Below are positions 8,970-16,785 of a stretch of DNA of 64,000 nucleotides, piece after piece (position 1 is the stretch's first letter; each line of letters starts with the position of its first letter). The notes beneath the pieces are model-generated. The model made no database searches and was not told the origin of the DNA. It saw only the letters and a list, made by a program, of their open reading frames with translations. A program made the position numbers and the translations under genes. The stretch is taken from the NCBI GenBank assembly GCA_947478725.1, contig CANJWZ010000010.1, positions 40,725 to 104,724 on the forward strand, in the 5' to 3' direction. Source of the DNA: Comamonadaceae bacterium (GTDB lineage: Bacteria > Pseudomonadota > Gammaproteobacteria > Burkholderiales > Burkholderiaceae_C).

Positions 8970-10198
8970 GCAAGCTCCCGAGCGCAGAACGCCAAAGTGT
9001 CGTCATCGTCGGAGCCGGATTGGCGGGCTTCAATGTGGCGAGCGCGCTCGTGCAACGGGGTTATGAGGGCGAGGTCACGTTGGTGGGTGACGAGCCCTGG
9101 CAACCGTATGATCGGCCGCCACTGTCCAAGCAGTTCCAGCTGGACGGCGACGAGTCGCAGATTTGGCTTTTGCCAGAATTGCCGCCCAAGGTCAAGCAGC
9201 TACGCCAGCGCAAAGCCATGGCCATCGATCCGCAGCGCAAGGAGCTGCGCTTGGATGACGGAAGCACACTGCCTTGGGACCGGCTGGTACTGGCCACCGG
9301 CACCCGGCCGCTTCGGCTGGCCCAACTCGATGCTCTGCCCCGCGTGCTGACCCTGCGCACGTTGGGCGACGCCCGTGCCATCCGCGAGGCCCTGACATCT
9401 GTTGCCAGCCTGCTGGTGATAGGCGGCGGGCCGATCGGGCTGGAGCTTGCGGCCAGCGCCGCCGCTTTGGGCCGGCAATCGACTGTGGTCGAGAAGTCCG
9501 ATCGGTTGATGAGCCGCAGCGCGCCGGCCGCCATGGCCGATATCCTCCTTGAATACCACCGTAGCCGCGGCATAGCGATCCATCTCAGTCGCACAGTGGT
9601 CGCGCTCGACGAAGGCAGCCAAGAGGCGGTGCTGGACGACGGTCAGCGGGTGCCGGCCGGCCTGGTGGTGGTCGGTATTGGTGTGCGGGCCAACGACGAG
9701 CTGGCGGCGGATGCCGGCATTGCCTGCGACGATGGGGTGTTTGTCGATGGCTGGTGCCGCACCACCGCACCTGACGTGTTCGCGGTGGGCGACGTGACGC
9801 GCCAGCGCAATCCGGTGACCGGTCGCTTCGAACGCATCGAAACCTGGGCCAACGCTCAGGGTCAGGCGCAGGCGCTGGCGGCAATCTGGTGCAACCCCGG
9901 TGAAGCCAAGGCGTACGACGCGGTGCCGTGGTTCTGGTCAGACCAGGGCAGCGCCCGGCTGCAGTGCGCTGGCGCGCTAACCGGCGAGCAGCAGGTATGG
10001 CGCGTAGACGCCGCAGGTGGCCGCGTGCTGCTGCACTGGAGCGGTGGGCTGGTCACCGGCGTTGCCGCCCTGAACGCGACGCGCGACTTTGGACCGCTCA
10101 AGAAACTGATCGTGCCGCGTGCCACCATCACCCCCGAACAATTTAGCGCGCCGGAGGCGAACATCCGCGCCTTGGTGCAGCAAGCGCTGGCCGCCTGA
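8966..10198 (+). CDS. FAD-dependent ferredoxin reductase of a dioxygenase system
   Basis: A 410-residue pyridine nucleotide-disulfide-type reductase (BphA4/TodA group) that moves electrons from NADH through FAD to the Rieske ferredoxin. The FAD-binding motif VGAGLAG is at residues 15-21, followed by PYDRPPLSK, a second strand motif ATGTRPLRL, the NAD-binding motif IGGGPIGLELA near residue 152, and the FAD-closing motif FAVGDVT. The C-terminal domain includes PWFWSDQG, typical of this group. It is coupled by four overlapping bases to the extradiol dioxygenase gene and is followed 13 bases later by the ferredoxin gene. Confidence 0.92.
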   Translation: MSKLPSAERQSVVIVGAGLAGFNVASALVQRGYEGEVTLVGDEPWQPYDRPPLSKQFQLDGDESQIWLLPELPPKVKQLRQRKAMAIDPQRKELRLDDGSTLPWDRLVLATGTRPLRLAQLDALPRVLTLRTLGDARAIREALTSVASLLVIGGGPIGLELAASAAALGRQSTVVEKSDRLMSRSAPAAMADILLEYHRSRGIAIHLSRTVVALDEGSQEAVLDDGQRVPAGLVVVGIGVRANDELAADAGIACDDGVFVDGWCRTTAPDVFAVGDVTRQRNPVTGRFERIETWANAQGQAQALAAIWCNPGEAKAYDAVPWFWSDQGSARLQCAGALTGEQQVWRVDAAGGRVLLHWSGGLVTGVAALNATRDFGPLKKLIVPRATITPEQFSAPEANIRALVQQALAA

Positions 10199-10211
10199 GA
10201 GGACATTCATC

Positions 10212-10562
10212 ATGACAATTAACAGCCAGTTCATTCCCCTTTGCAGCCTAGATGCCGTGGCGGACGGCGGCATTGGTATGGGCTACCTGCCGGACGGCCG
10301 CCGCGTGGCCGTGTACCTGGCGGAAGGCAACGTCTATGCCACCGATGACCGCTGTACCCACGGCAACTCCTCACTGACCGAGGATGGTTGCCTGGAGGGC
10401 CACATCGTCGAATGCGGGATGCACTTAGGCACCTTCGATGTGCGCACTGGCAAGGCCGTCGGACCGCCGTGTACTCAAGCCCTGCGCACCTACCCAGTGG
10501 AGATCCGCGACGGCCAAGTGATGCTGTCGGACGCATCGCTGGTCGCCGAGTTAAAAGCATGA
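10212..10562 (+). CDS. Rieske-type ferredoxin component
   Basis: A 116-residue Rieske [2Fe-2S] ferredoxin. The cluster ligands are C48 and H50 (RCTHG) and C68 and H71 (ECGMHLGTFD), followed by RTGKAVGPP as in BphA3/XylT-type ferredoxins. It would carry electrons from the reductase encoded just upstream to the oxygenase at 4201-6029, and could also serve the second oxygenase pair at 15046-16772, which has no partner of its own. The ATG at 10212 begins the recognisable protein. The stop overlaps the next gene's ATG (ATGA at 10559-10562). Confidence 0.93.
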   Translation: MTINSQFIPLCSLDAVADGGIGMGYLPDGRRVAVYLAEGNVYATDDRCTHGNSSLTEDGCLEGHIVECGMHLGTFDVRTGKAVGPPCTQALRTYPVEIRDGQVMLSDASLVAELKA

Positions 10563-11593
10563 CCGCCGCATTTCAAAGCGCTGGCTGCGATTGCGGCTTG
10601 GTCGATGCCCACACGCACTGGGTCCCCCACCAGTTTCCAGCCTACGTGGGCCAACGCAAAAGCGTCGCTTGGCCATCGATGGCGCCGGGCGACGCTGCCT
10701 GCGACCGCAACGTGATGCTCGATGGGCGGGTCTACCGCACCGTGCCCGACTCAAGCTGGGACGCCGGCCGTAGGCTGCAGGAAATGACGCCTACGGGCGT
10801 CACGCACCAAGTGGTATCGCCGATGCCGGAGCTGCTGTCGTACTGGCTGGCAGCCGACGACGCTCTGTCGCTTAATTCTTTTATGAACGAGGAACTAGCG
10901 GCAATGGTCAGTGCCGACCCAGCGCACTTCACCGGTTTGGGCGCAGTGCCGCTGCAGGATGTGGAACTGGCCATTGGCGAGCTGGAACGCTGCATGAAAC
11001 TGGGGCTGGCGGGTGTGGAGCTCGGCAGTAATATTAATGGCAAACCGCTTGGTCACGCCGACCATGAGCCTTTCTTTGCTGCCGCCCAATCGCTTGGCGC
11101 TGCCATCTTCGTCCACGCCTTGCGACCTGCGGGCATGGACCGGCTGGTCGGCCCGCCACTGCTTGAACAGGTGCTAGCCTTTCCCGGCGAAGTCGGCCTG
11201 GCCGCCGCCTCGCTGCTCACGTCCGGGACACTGGCGCGGCTACCGAAGCTGCGCATTGCCTTTAGCCATGGCGGCGGCTCGCTGGCGATGCTGCTGCCGC
11301 GCCTGCAGCACGGCTGGCAACAATTGCCGCCGATTCGCAAGCTCATGGACCAGTCGCCGCGCGAGCTGGTTCGGCAACTGTTCGTCGACAACTTGGTGTA
11401 CGACACCGACACCATCCGCATCTTGCTGCAGGTCTTCGGCACGACGCAGGTACTGGCCGGCACCGACTACCCATTCCCAATCATGGACCGCGAGCCGGCC
11501 CGCCGTATCGACCAACTGAGCTTGGACGACGCGACTCGCCGACTGCTGCGGCATGACAACGCGCTGCGCTGGCTTGGCCGAGACAGCGCTTGA
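10559..11593 (+). CDS. Amidohydrolase family, ACMSD-like decarboxylase
   Basis: A 344-residue TIM-barrel protein of the amidohydrolase-2 group, which contains aminocarboxymuconate-semialdehyde decarboxylase (ACMSD) and several aromatic-acid decarboxylases. Metal-site residues are visible: H18 and H20 in VDAHTHW, a His in IFVHALRP, a His in FSHGGGSLAM and an Asp in AGTDYPFP. In this pathway it could remove a carboxyl from the ring-cleavage product or from an aromatic acid. That role is inferred from the family and the operon. The start is ATG at 10559, overlapping the ferredoxin stop; the open frame further upstream is only a shadow of the ferredoxin gene. Confidence 0.85.
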   Translation: MTAAFQSAGCDCGLVDAHTHWVPHQFPAYVGQRKSVAWPSMAPGDAACDRNVMLDGRVYRTVPDSSWDAGRRLQEMTPTGVTHQVVSPMPELLSYWLAADDALSLNSFMNEELAAMVSADPAHFTGLGAVPLQDVELAIGELERCMKLGLAGVELGSNINGKPLGHADHEPFFAAAQSLGAAIFVHALRPAGMDRLVGPPLLEQVLAFPGEVGLAAASLLTSGTLARLPKLRIAFSHGGGSLAMLLPRLQHGWQQLPPIRKLMDQSPRELVRQLFVDNLVYDTDTIRILLQVFGTTQVLAGTDYPFPIMDREPARRIDQLSLDDATRRLLRHDNALRWLGRDSA

Positions 11594-11622
11594 TCCCCTT
11601 TCACGACCCAAGGAGAATCCCC

Positions 11623-12411
11623 ATGTCCCATCAATCTGAAGCCATCCAGCAGGCAGCGCAGGCGCTTGCGCTTGCAAGGGCAAACCGACGCAGCATCCCG
11701 CCGGTGTCTACCAGCCACGGCATCGCCAGTCTCGATGCGGCTTACGCAGTCGCCGAGGTAAACACGCGCGCCCGGCTGGAATCCGGCCGCCGAGTCGTCG
11801 GCTTGAAGGTGGGCCTGACCTCAAAGGCGGTGCAGCAGCAACTGGGCGTGGACCAGCCGGATTTTGGCGTGCTTTTCGACGACATGGAATTTCTCAACGG
11901 GCAAGACGTACCGACCACCCGACTGCTGCAGCCGAAGGTAGAAGCCGAGATCGCCTTCGTTGTAGGTCGGGATGTCCCTGGCAGCGCGCCGAGCTACTCG
12001 GAATTCCTGGCTTGCCTGAGCTATGCGCTGCCGGCAATCGAGATCGTTGACAGCGCCATTACTGATTGGAAAATCACCTTGGTCGACACCGTGGCTGACA
12101 ACGCCTCTTCGGGGCTTTATGTGCTGGGCGACCAGCCAGTGCCGATCGGCGCGCTGTCGCTCGGCGCCATCGGCATGCAGATGGACAAGAACGGTCAGAC
12201 TGTCTCGACCGGCAGCGGCGCGGCCTGCCTCGGCCATCCGCTGCGGGCCGCCTTCTGGCTGGCCCGCACCATGGCCGCCCGTGGTCAGGGCTTGCGCGAG
12301 GGCCAGGTGATCCTGTCGGGCGCGCTCGGCCCGATGGTTCCTGTGGCCGCTGGCGATCTGGTCCAGGCCTCGGTCGGCGCTCTGGGCAGTGTTTCCTGCC
12401 GCTTCATCTGA
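11623..12411 (+). CDS. 2-oxopent-4-enoate hydratase family (MhpD/XylJ-like)
   Basis: A 262-residue hydratase of the MhpD/BphH/XylJ group, which adds water to 2-hydroxypenta-2,4-dienoate to give 4-hydroxy-2-oxovalerate. Family motifs are VGLKVGLTSKAVQQQLG near residue 60, PDFGVLFDDM, and the acidic metal-site segment PKVEAEIAFVVG. The C-terminal GHPLRAAFWLARTM and ILSGALGPMVPV segments are typical. AGGAGA precedes the ATG at 11623. The expected next enzymes, 4-hydroxy-2-oxovalerate aldolase and acylating acetaldehyde dehydrogenase, are not in this window, so they must be elsewhere or a different fate is used. Confidence 0.9.
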   Translation: MSHQSEAIQQAAQALALARANRRSIPPVSTSHGIASLDAAYAVAEVNTRARLESGRRVVGLKVGLTSKAVQQQLGVDQPDFGVLFDDMEFLNGQDVPTTRLLQPKVEAEIAFVVGRDVPGSAPSYSEFLACLSYALPAIEIVDSAITDWKITLVDTVADNASSGLYVLGDQPVPIGALSLGAIGMQMDKNGQTVSTGSGAACLGHPLRAAFWLARTMAARGQGLREGQVILSGALGPMVPVAAGDLVQASVGALGSVSCRFI

Positions 12412-12471
12412 AACGCGCGCACTTATCCTGTCCATGACATCGATGTCTTTACGCCCCCTGGTCACATAAAT

Positions 12472-12930
12472 ATGCAAACCGCTGCCCCCATCCCTCTCCC
12501 GGCTTCTTGGCACGACGACTTGCAGCTCGGTTACGCCCCGATGGACCATATTCACGAAGAGTTTGTGGTCTTGCTTGATGCGCTGCTCGCGGCTACCGAC
12601 GAAGGCGTGGCCGCAGCGTTAGCTGCTGTGCATGTTCATTCGCGTGAACATTTCGCCAGCGAGGACCAGTGGATGCAGGAGACAGACTTTCCCGCTCGCG
12701 ATTGCCACGCCGACGAGCACGCCGCCGTGCTGCAAAGCATGGAAGCCGTGACCCGCCAAGTGGCCGGTGGTGATTTCGAAGCTGGCCGCCACCTGGGACG
12801 CGCGCTGGCTGACTGGTTTCCCGGCCATGCGGTTTACTTGGATTCGGCTCTAGCGCACTGGATGTGCAGCAAGCGCTTGGGCGGCAAGCCAGTGGTGTTG
12901 CGCCGCTTCACTTCGGCGCGGGATGCATGA
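12472..12930 (+). CDS. Bacteriohemerythrin (O2-binding di-iron protein)
   Basis: A 152-residue single-domain hemerythrin. The di-iron ligand pattern can be followed: H28 in MDHIHEEF, H60 and E64 in EHFASEDQWM, H79 and H83 in CHADEHAAV, and H119 and D124 in FPGHAVYLD. These proteins bind O2 reversibly or sense it. It follows the hydratase gene by 60 bases on the same strand, so it may be the last gene of the oxygenase operon. It could buffer oxygen for the two oxygen-consuming enzymes, which is an inference. Independent expression is possible. Confidence 0.87.
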   Translation: MQTAAPIPLPASWHDDLQLGYAPMDHIHEEFVVLLDALLAATDEGVAAALAAVHVHSREHFASEDQWMQETDFPARDCHADEHAAVLQSMEAVTRQVAGGDFEAGRHLGRALADWFPGHAVYLDSALAHWMCSKRLGGKPVVLRRFTSARDA

Positions 12931-13125
12931 TCACGCGTCTTCGGATGCCCAGGGTAAATAACGAACGCTGACCGTGTGTCGTAAAACGCCTTCTCGCCGG
13001 TGGACATAGCGCGCCCTCGGATTGTGGGCGGTATCGGAATCACGTCCGTTACCTCAATGAGCCGTTCAGATGGTGACTGTCATTCAAAACTGAGCCAATC
13101 CATCTAAGGTCGCCGGCAACAGATT

Positions 13126-13418
13126 TTATTTTTTTGATTTTTTGTTTTGAAAGATCGCTAATTTGATGCTGTTGGCCATTGCTTCGTATCCAGCAGGGCT
13201 TGGATGCAGATGATCGCCCGAATCAAACTCAGGCTTCGATTTGCTTGGCGTCGCTGAATCTCGCACGACAGCGTCAAAATCCAACACGTTGTCATACTCT
13301 TTGCTGTCTCGGATCCAAGCATTTAAGGCTTGACGCTTGGCTTCTCCTTCTGGTGTCCAGTAAGCAGCACCTTCAAAGGGTGTGAGCGTCGCACCAATCA
13401 CTTTGATTCCCCGAGCCC
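13126..13418 (-). pseudogene. C-terminal fragment of an SGNH/GDSL-type hydrolase
   Basis: A leftward reading frame keeps only the end of an SGNH-hydrolase-like protein: GIKVIGATLTPFEGAAYW, then AWIRDSKEYDNVLDFDAVV, then SGDHLHPSPAGYEAMA. The last carries the family's catalytic D-x-x-H (block V). The N-terminal part with the nucleophile Ser block is gone. At about 13418 the frame runs straight into the antisense of an IS3-family fragment, so the gene was cut by transposition or later recombination. The downstream flank (12931-13125) holds nothing I recognise. Confidence 0.75.
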
Positions 13419-13726
13419 TGTACAGAACCAGTTCGTATCGGGCGATGATGGGTAAGGCAGGAATCCGTGCGAGCATAAGTGGGCGCAAGAGTGCCTACGA
13501 CAATGCCATGGCTGAAAGCTTCTTCTCGAACCTGAAAAATGAGCTGGTTCACCACTGTGACTTTGCCACCCGCGAGGAGGCGAGGACGGCTATCTTTGAC
13601 TATATTGAGCTGTTCTACAACCGCCGCCGCATTCATCAGTCACTCAACTACCATTGCCCTGTGCAATTTGAGCGGATGTATGACGGTGCTTAATTTGACT
13701 GTCCGGGAAATCCGGGTTACCTCAGG
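13419..13726 (+). mobile_element. IS3-family element fragment (transposase 3' end plus terminal repeat)
   Basis: The frame reads YRTSSYRAMMGKAGIRAS, SGRKSAYDNAMAESFFSNLK and NYHCPVQFERMYDGA. This is the C-terminal part of an IS3-family OrfB, including the final catalytic Glu region. It ends at the terminal repeat whose inner part is TGTCCGGGAAATCCGGGTTA. The same sequence, with only scattered differences, makes up the corresponding end of the fuller element at 61197-62481. The left part of the element is missing. The break at about 13419 coincides with the cut in the SGNH hydrolase gene. Confidence 0.88.
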
Positions 13727-13862
13727 TTCAAACGAGATGACCGCTTCCAATGGCCGGAGGAGAGACGCTTCTTAACACTGCACCAACCAATTTTGGCTGG
13801 GACGATATAGCGCCACGGACCCCTGTAGAGCGAATGCTAAAAATAGTCTGCGCCAAGTAACT

Positions 13863-13979
13863 CTGACCACGAAAACCACAGCTGTCATCCAAGTCAAAGG
13901 TGACGCAGGCAGGTCAACCGTGTCCACCAACCTAGCAGGTGAGCTGGCGCTGACCAGCATCGAGTTTTCAGGCAGATAG
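13863..13979 (+). pseudogene. Possible ParA-like ATPase N-terminal remnant
   Basis: A short frame reads TTKTTAVIQVKGDAGRST followed by VSTNLAGELAL and soon a stop. This resembles the start of a ParA/MinD-type ATPase: a strand, a deviant Walker A (KGDAGRST for KGGxGKST), then xxTNLAxxLA. No start codon or remaining protein is visible, so it is a relic at best. It lies just beyond the IS3 fragment. The stretch 13727-14000 otherwise holds nothing I recognise. Confidence 0.4.
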
Positions 13980-13999
13980 TGACGAGAATAAAGGGAGTC

Positions 14000-14899
14000 C
14001 TACGGTCCTACTTCCACGCCGGCTGCGCGCTCCATGTGACGAATTACCTGTGTCATATCTTGGTCGGGTCCGTCTTGCTCGATTGCAGTCATATATATAG
14101 AGGCGATTAGTTGACTCATCGGCGCCGATAGCCCCATTCGGAAAGATTCCTGAACGCACATTGCCAAATCCTTGTGGACGACTTCCAAACGCCCCCCGTA
14201 GTTAAATAAGCGAGGTAGCAGGTGATCAGGAATTTTGGTTAACGTCGCACTATTTTGGCCTGTCCCGCTGTTAAGAACCTCCAGCATTTGATGTGGATCC
14301 AAGCCGGCCTTCACCCCAAAGACAAGAAGTTCCGATGCAACAGCAAGATTGGCAGCTGAGAGCATGTTGTTAATCAGTTTGAGGGTTTGTGCGAGCCCAG
14401 GCGATGCTCCAAGGTAAATAACTGTACTTGAATAACATCGAATCATTGCTTTAACACTTTCGAATAAATCACGTGCCCCTGAAACCATGACAGTCAAATT
14501 GCCAGAGCTTGCCCGAGGTACGCCACCTGTCACAGGGGCATCCAATATTGAGATACCCTGTTTAGAAAGCGTTAAATGCATCTTTTGTACCAGAGCAGGC
14601 CCTGTGGTGCCAACATGTACGACATGGCGCACGCGACCGCCATAAGTTAATCCATCTGTAGAAAGTATGGATTGCTCGTAGCTATCTAGGGTGGGTAGGC
14701 ACGCGAAGACTATGTCTGCGCAGGCACCAAGCTCTTTCGCTGTGCGGACAGTTTTTGCTCGACCCTCAAAACTTTCAAGAGCCATAGCATTCAGGTCGCA
14801 AATGACAAGCGGATACTTTTCTAGCATTCGCTCAGCCATCGGGCGACCGATAGAGCCCACTCCTATAAATCCTATGATGGGTGAGTCATTATTGGCCAC
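14000..14899 (-). CDS. 3-hydroxyisobutyrate dehydrogenase-family oxidoreductase
   Basis: A 299-residue beta-hydroxyacid dehydrogenase (HIBADH/tartronate semialdehyde reductase family). The NAD(P)-binding motif GFIGVGSIGRPMA is at residues 10-22, the substrate-binding segment is DAPVTGGVPRASSGNL near residue 120, and the catalytic Lys174 is in LKLINNMLSA. It is the last gene of a leftward AT-rich group that begins with the ABC importer at 21755. A gap of 146 bases with two perfect inverted repeats separates it from the oxygenase beta subunit, so it may be separately controlled. It probably oxidises a 3-hydroxy acid or reduces a semialdehyde; the substrate is unknown. Confidence 0.88.
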   Translation of the reverse strand: MANNDSPIIGFIGVGSIGRPMAERMLEKYPLVICDLNAMALESFEGRAKTVRTAKELGACADIVFACLPTLDSYEQSILSTDGLTYGGRVRHVVHVGTTGPALVQKMHLTLSKQGISILDAPVTGGVPRASSGNLTVMVSGARDLFESVKAMIRCYSSTVIYLGASPGLAQTLKLINNMLSAANLAVASELLVFGVKAGLDPHQMLEVLNSGTGQNSATLTKIPDHLLPRLFNYGGRLEVVHKDLAMCVQESFRMGLSAPMSQLIASIYMTAIEQDGPDQDMTQVIRHMERAAGVEVGP

Positions 14900-14918
14900 G
14901 CCTATGTTCCTTGTTAAG

Positions 14919-14940
14919 TAATTTAATACTTATTAAATTA
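14919..14940. promoter_or_regulatory. Perfect AT-only palindrome upstream of HIBADH-like gene
   Basis: Two 10-base arms, TAATTTAATA and TATTAAATTA, are exact reverse complements separated by CT. The site lies 20 bases before the ATG at 14899 (leftward gene). It could be an operator overlapping a promoter or a weak mRNA hairpin. With only A/T pairs, chance in AT-rich DNA cannot be excluded. Confidence 0.45.
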
Positions 14941-14980
14941 GCGTATTTTTTTCATGAAATCAGAATCTGAAACACTACTG

Positions 14981-15003
14981 TATTTATTTTGAAAAAATAA
15001 ATA
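14981..15003. promoter_or_regulatory. AT-rich hairpin between oxygenase beta and HIBADH-like genes
   Basis: TATTTATTTT and AAAATAAATA form a perfect 10-base stem around a GAA loop. It lies 43 bases past the stop of the oxygenase beta gene (leftward), where a transcript-end or processing hairpin could sit. It lacks the GC-rich stem of an ordinary intrinsic terminator. The words TACTGTATTTA flanking it occur twice as direct repeats (from about 14978 and 15002). Confidence 0.35.
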
Positions 15004-15045
15004 CTGTATTTAATTTTATATTCCTGTTGGATTAATTATTATAAT

Positions 15046-15540
15046 TTATATTGGAAATATAAGGGCATGATCAATTACATCAGTGTCAGCGACGACGATT
15101 CTTTGTTTTAACAGTAAATTTTCACCTTCCCAGAAAAGTTGGTCGTAGGCAGATCCACATAATAATATTGATGAGGTGCGGTCTAATAAAGATTGAATAA
15201 CTAGAACGTTCTGACGTGTATGAATTAGTCCGTTAGATATTTGGGATATTTTCAATCCTGAGTTGAATCGGCGGGATCGTTGTGGTCCAAATTTTTGCGT
15301 TTTTAAAATCCCTAGAACACGATCATCGAGCATTCCTTTACCCTCGGCTTGTATTAAACATAAACTAGAATTTTCATCATAATTTTCACGTGAAATTATT
15401 TTATAAAGGCATTTTTCGGTGAAGAAATCTGGCCACTCATTGATACGCTCATCATCAAGTGTTTCCATATAATTTGAATAAAAATCTTGTATGGCATTAA
15501 ATTCTCTACGATGGGAGTTGGCGTAAGAATAAGTACTCAC
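15046..15540 (-). CDS. Ring-hydroxylating oxygenase, small (beta) subunit
   Basis: A 164-residue beta subunit of a Rieske oxygenase. Family features are an N-terminal helix (EFNAIQDFYSNYMETLDD), WPDFFTEKCLYKII, the QRSRRFNSGLKI strand and a C-terminal LLKQRIVVADTDVID segment as in salicylate/anthranilate-type enzymes. The gene starts two bases after the alpha subunit stop. Base composition is strikingly AT-rich compared with the first oxygenase pair, which suggests a different origin. It has little similarity by eye to the beta subunit at 4201-4698. Confidence 0.85.
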   Translation of the reverse strand: MSTYSYANSHRREFNAIQDFYSNYMETLDDERINEWPDFFTEKCLYKIISRENYDENSSLCLIQAEGKGMLDDRVLGILKTQKFGPQRSRRFNSGLKISQISNGLIHTRQNVLVIQSLLDRTSSILLCGSAYDQLFWEGENLLLKQRIVVADTDVIDHALIFPI

Positions 15541-15542
15541 TT

Positions 15543-16772
15543 TTAAATCTCCATTATTTTTCGGTAATATTGATACATTCCTCGAGTCGTGGATTCCGAT
15601 GCTTGATTGTTGGCGTTTTCAATTGAGCGACCACCCATGAGACTCAAGGCATATCCTTCACTTGCTGACATCTCGAATCCCTGTTGCGCCATTCGTATGA
15701 CCTCCGCGTCATCTGCTGATACCAAACCCGATGGGCCAAAAAGATTGGCATGTCGTACTCGTCGTTCACGCATTTCGTCGTCGTCGTCATCAAACCCAAT
15801 ATGTGTCCAAATGAAGTCGAATGAACCAGGCCCACGCGGAACGATCTGTCGCGCTTGAATGGAATTAACCTGCTGTAGTAGTATCACGCTGGGAAAAATA
15901 GTACTCGAGCCCATTGTTTCGTCACCACTCAATTCCTTGACTGCCTGGATAAGTCGCGGATCTTGTAGGTTGAGCGAAGCATCAAATCCAGGTAATGAGG
16001 ACGCCACCGCGTTAGCACCACCCGAGGCCATGATCGAAGTTATACAGGCATGACGACCGCTCTCATCCATTTCCATTGCTGTTTTTTGATCCGGTCGAAA
16101 TAAACCAAAGGTCGCAAAAAAAGCATGTAGAAGTGCCCCATGATATGCATCCTTATTATTCTCAAGAACCAGCTTCCAGTTTCCATCAACCCGTTGACGG
16201 TTATAACCGATAACTCGTAACTTTTTCCCGGAAAAAATTCGTTCGTAATGTCGCCACATCTTGGGTCCGATGTATTCGCGAAATGGGGGTGTTTGTATCG
16301 AAAAGCTAGCCCAAACGACACCATTGACAACTTCGACCTTAAGTTGGCGAAGATTGTGGTCGCTTGTTTTGAAATCCTTGGGCATGCCACCTTCGCCATT
16401 TATACCTCTACGAAATGGCACGCCCATTAGATTGCCATTTAAGTCATAGGTCCACTGGTGATAGGGGCACGTTAGTTCGGCTGACTTGCCGGACCGGTTC
16501 CAACAAACTTTTGTGCCACGATGAGCGCAGCGATTTTCCATGACGGATATTTGATCTGCAGAGTTGCGCACCATGATCACTGGTCGCTGCCCGAGGATAA
16601 GAGTTCGATAATTACCTGGTTCAGGAACCTCAATTTCGAGACCACAATAAATCCAGTGATCTCCGTACCATATATTCTCCAACTCTTTCAAGTAGATATC
16701 TGGATCTGTGTAGATCCAATAGGGTACCAATGCAGTATCGTTTAAATTCCAATTACTTTTTTCTTTAATCAT
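15543..16772 (-). CDS. Ring-hydroxylating oxygenase, large (alpha) subunit
   Basis: A 409-residue Rieske oxygenase alpha subunit. The Rieske ligands are C82, H84, C102 and H105 (ENRCAHRG and CPYHQWTYDL). The mononuclear iron ligands are D208, H211 and H216 in NNKDAYHGALLH. The acidic loop GFDDDDDEMRERR followed by ANLFGPSGLVSADDAEV recalls the salicylate 5-hydroxylase / anthranilate dioxygenase group, so a hydroxybenzoate- or aminobenzoate-like substrate is plausible. No ferredoxin or reductase gene is nearby; the proteins encoded at 8966-10562 may supply electrons. The neighbours are an MmgE/PrpD gene upstream (13-base gap) and the beta subunit downstream. Confidence 0.92.
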   Translation of the reverse strand: MIKEKSNWNLNDTALVPYWIYTDPDIYLKELENIWYGDHWIYCGLEIEVPEPGNYRTLILGQRPVIMVRNSADQISVMENRCAHRGTKVCWNRSGKSAELTCPYHQWTYDLNGNLMGVPFRRGINGEGGMPKDFKTSDHNLRQLKVEVVNGVVWASFSIQTPPFREYIGPKMWRHYERIFSGKKLRVIGYNRQRVDGNWKLVLENNKDAYHGALLHAFFATFGLFRPDQKTAMEMDESGRHACITSIMASGGANAVASSLPGFDASLNLQDPRLIQAVKELSGDETMGSSTIFPSVILLQQVNSIQARQIVPRGPGSFDFIWTHIGFDDDDDEMRERRVRHANLFGPSGLVSADDAEVIRMAQQGFEMSASEGYALSLMGGRSIENANNQASESTTRGMYQYYRKIMEI

Positions 16773-16785
16773 TTTGTTACTTTAA

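Noticed and set aside
13030..13110. Possible IS end near GACTGTCATTCAAAACTGAG
   Set aside because: The sequence recalls terminal repeats of some IS elements, but no matching end or transposase part is nearby, so it is not supported.
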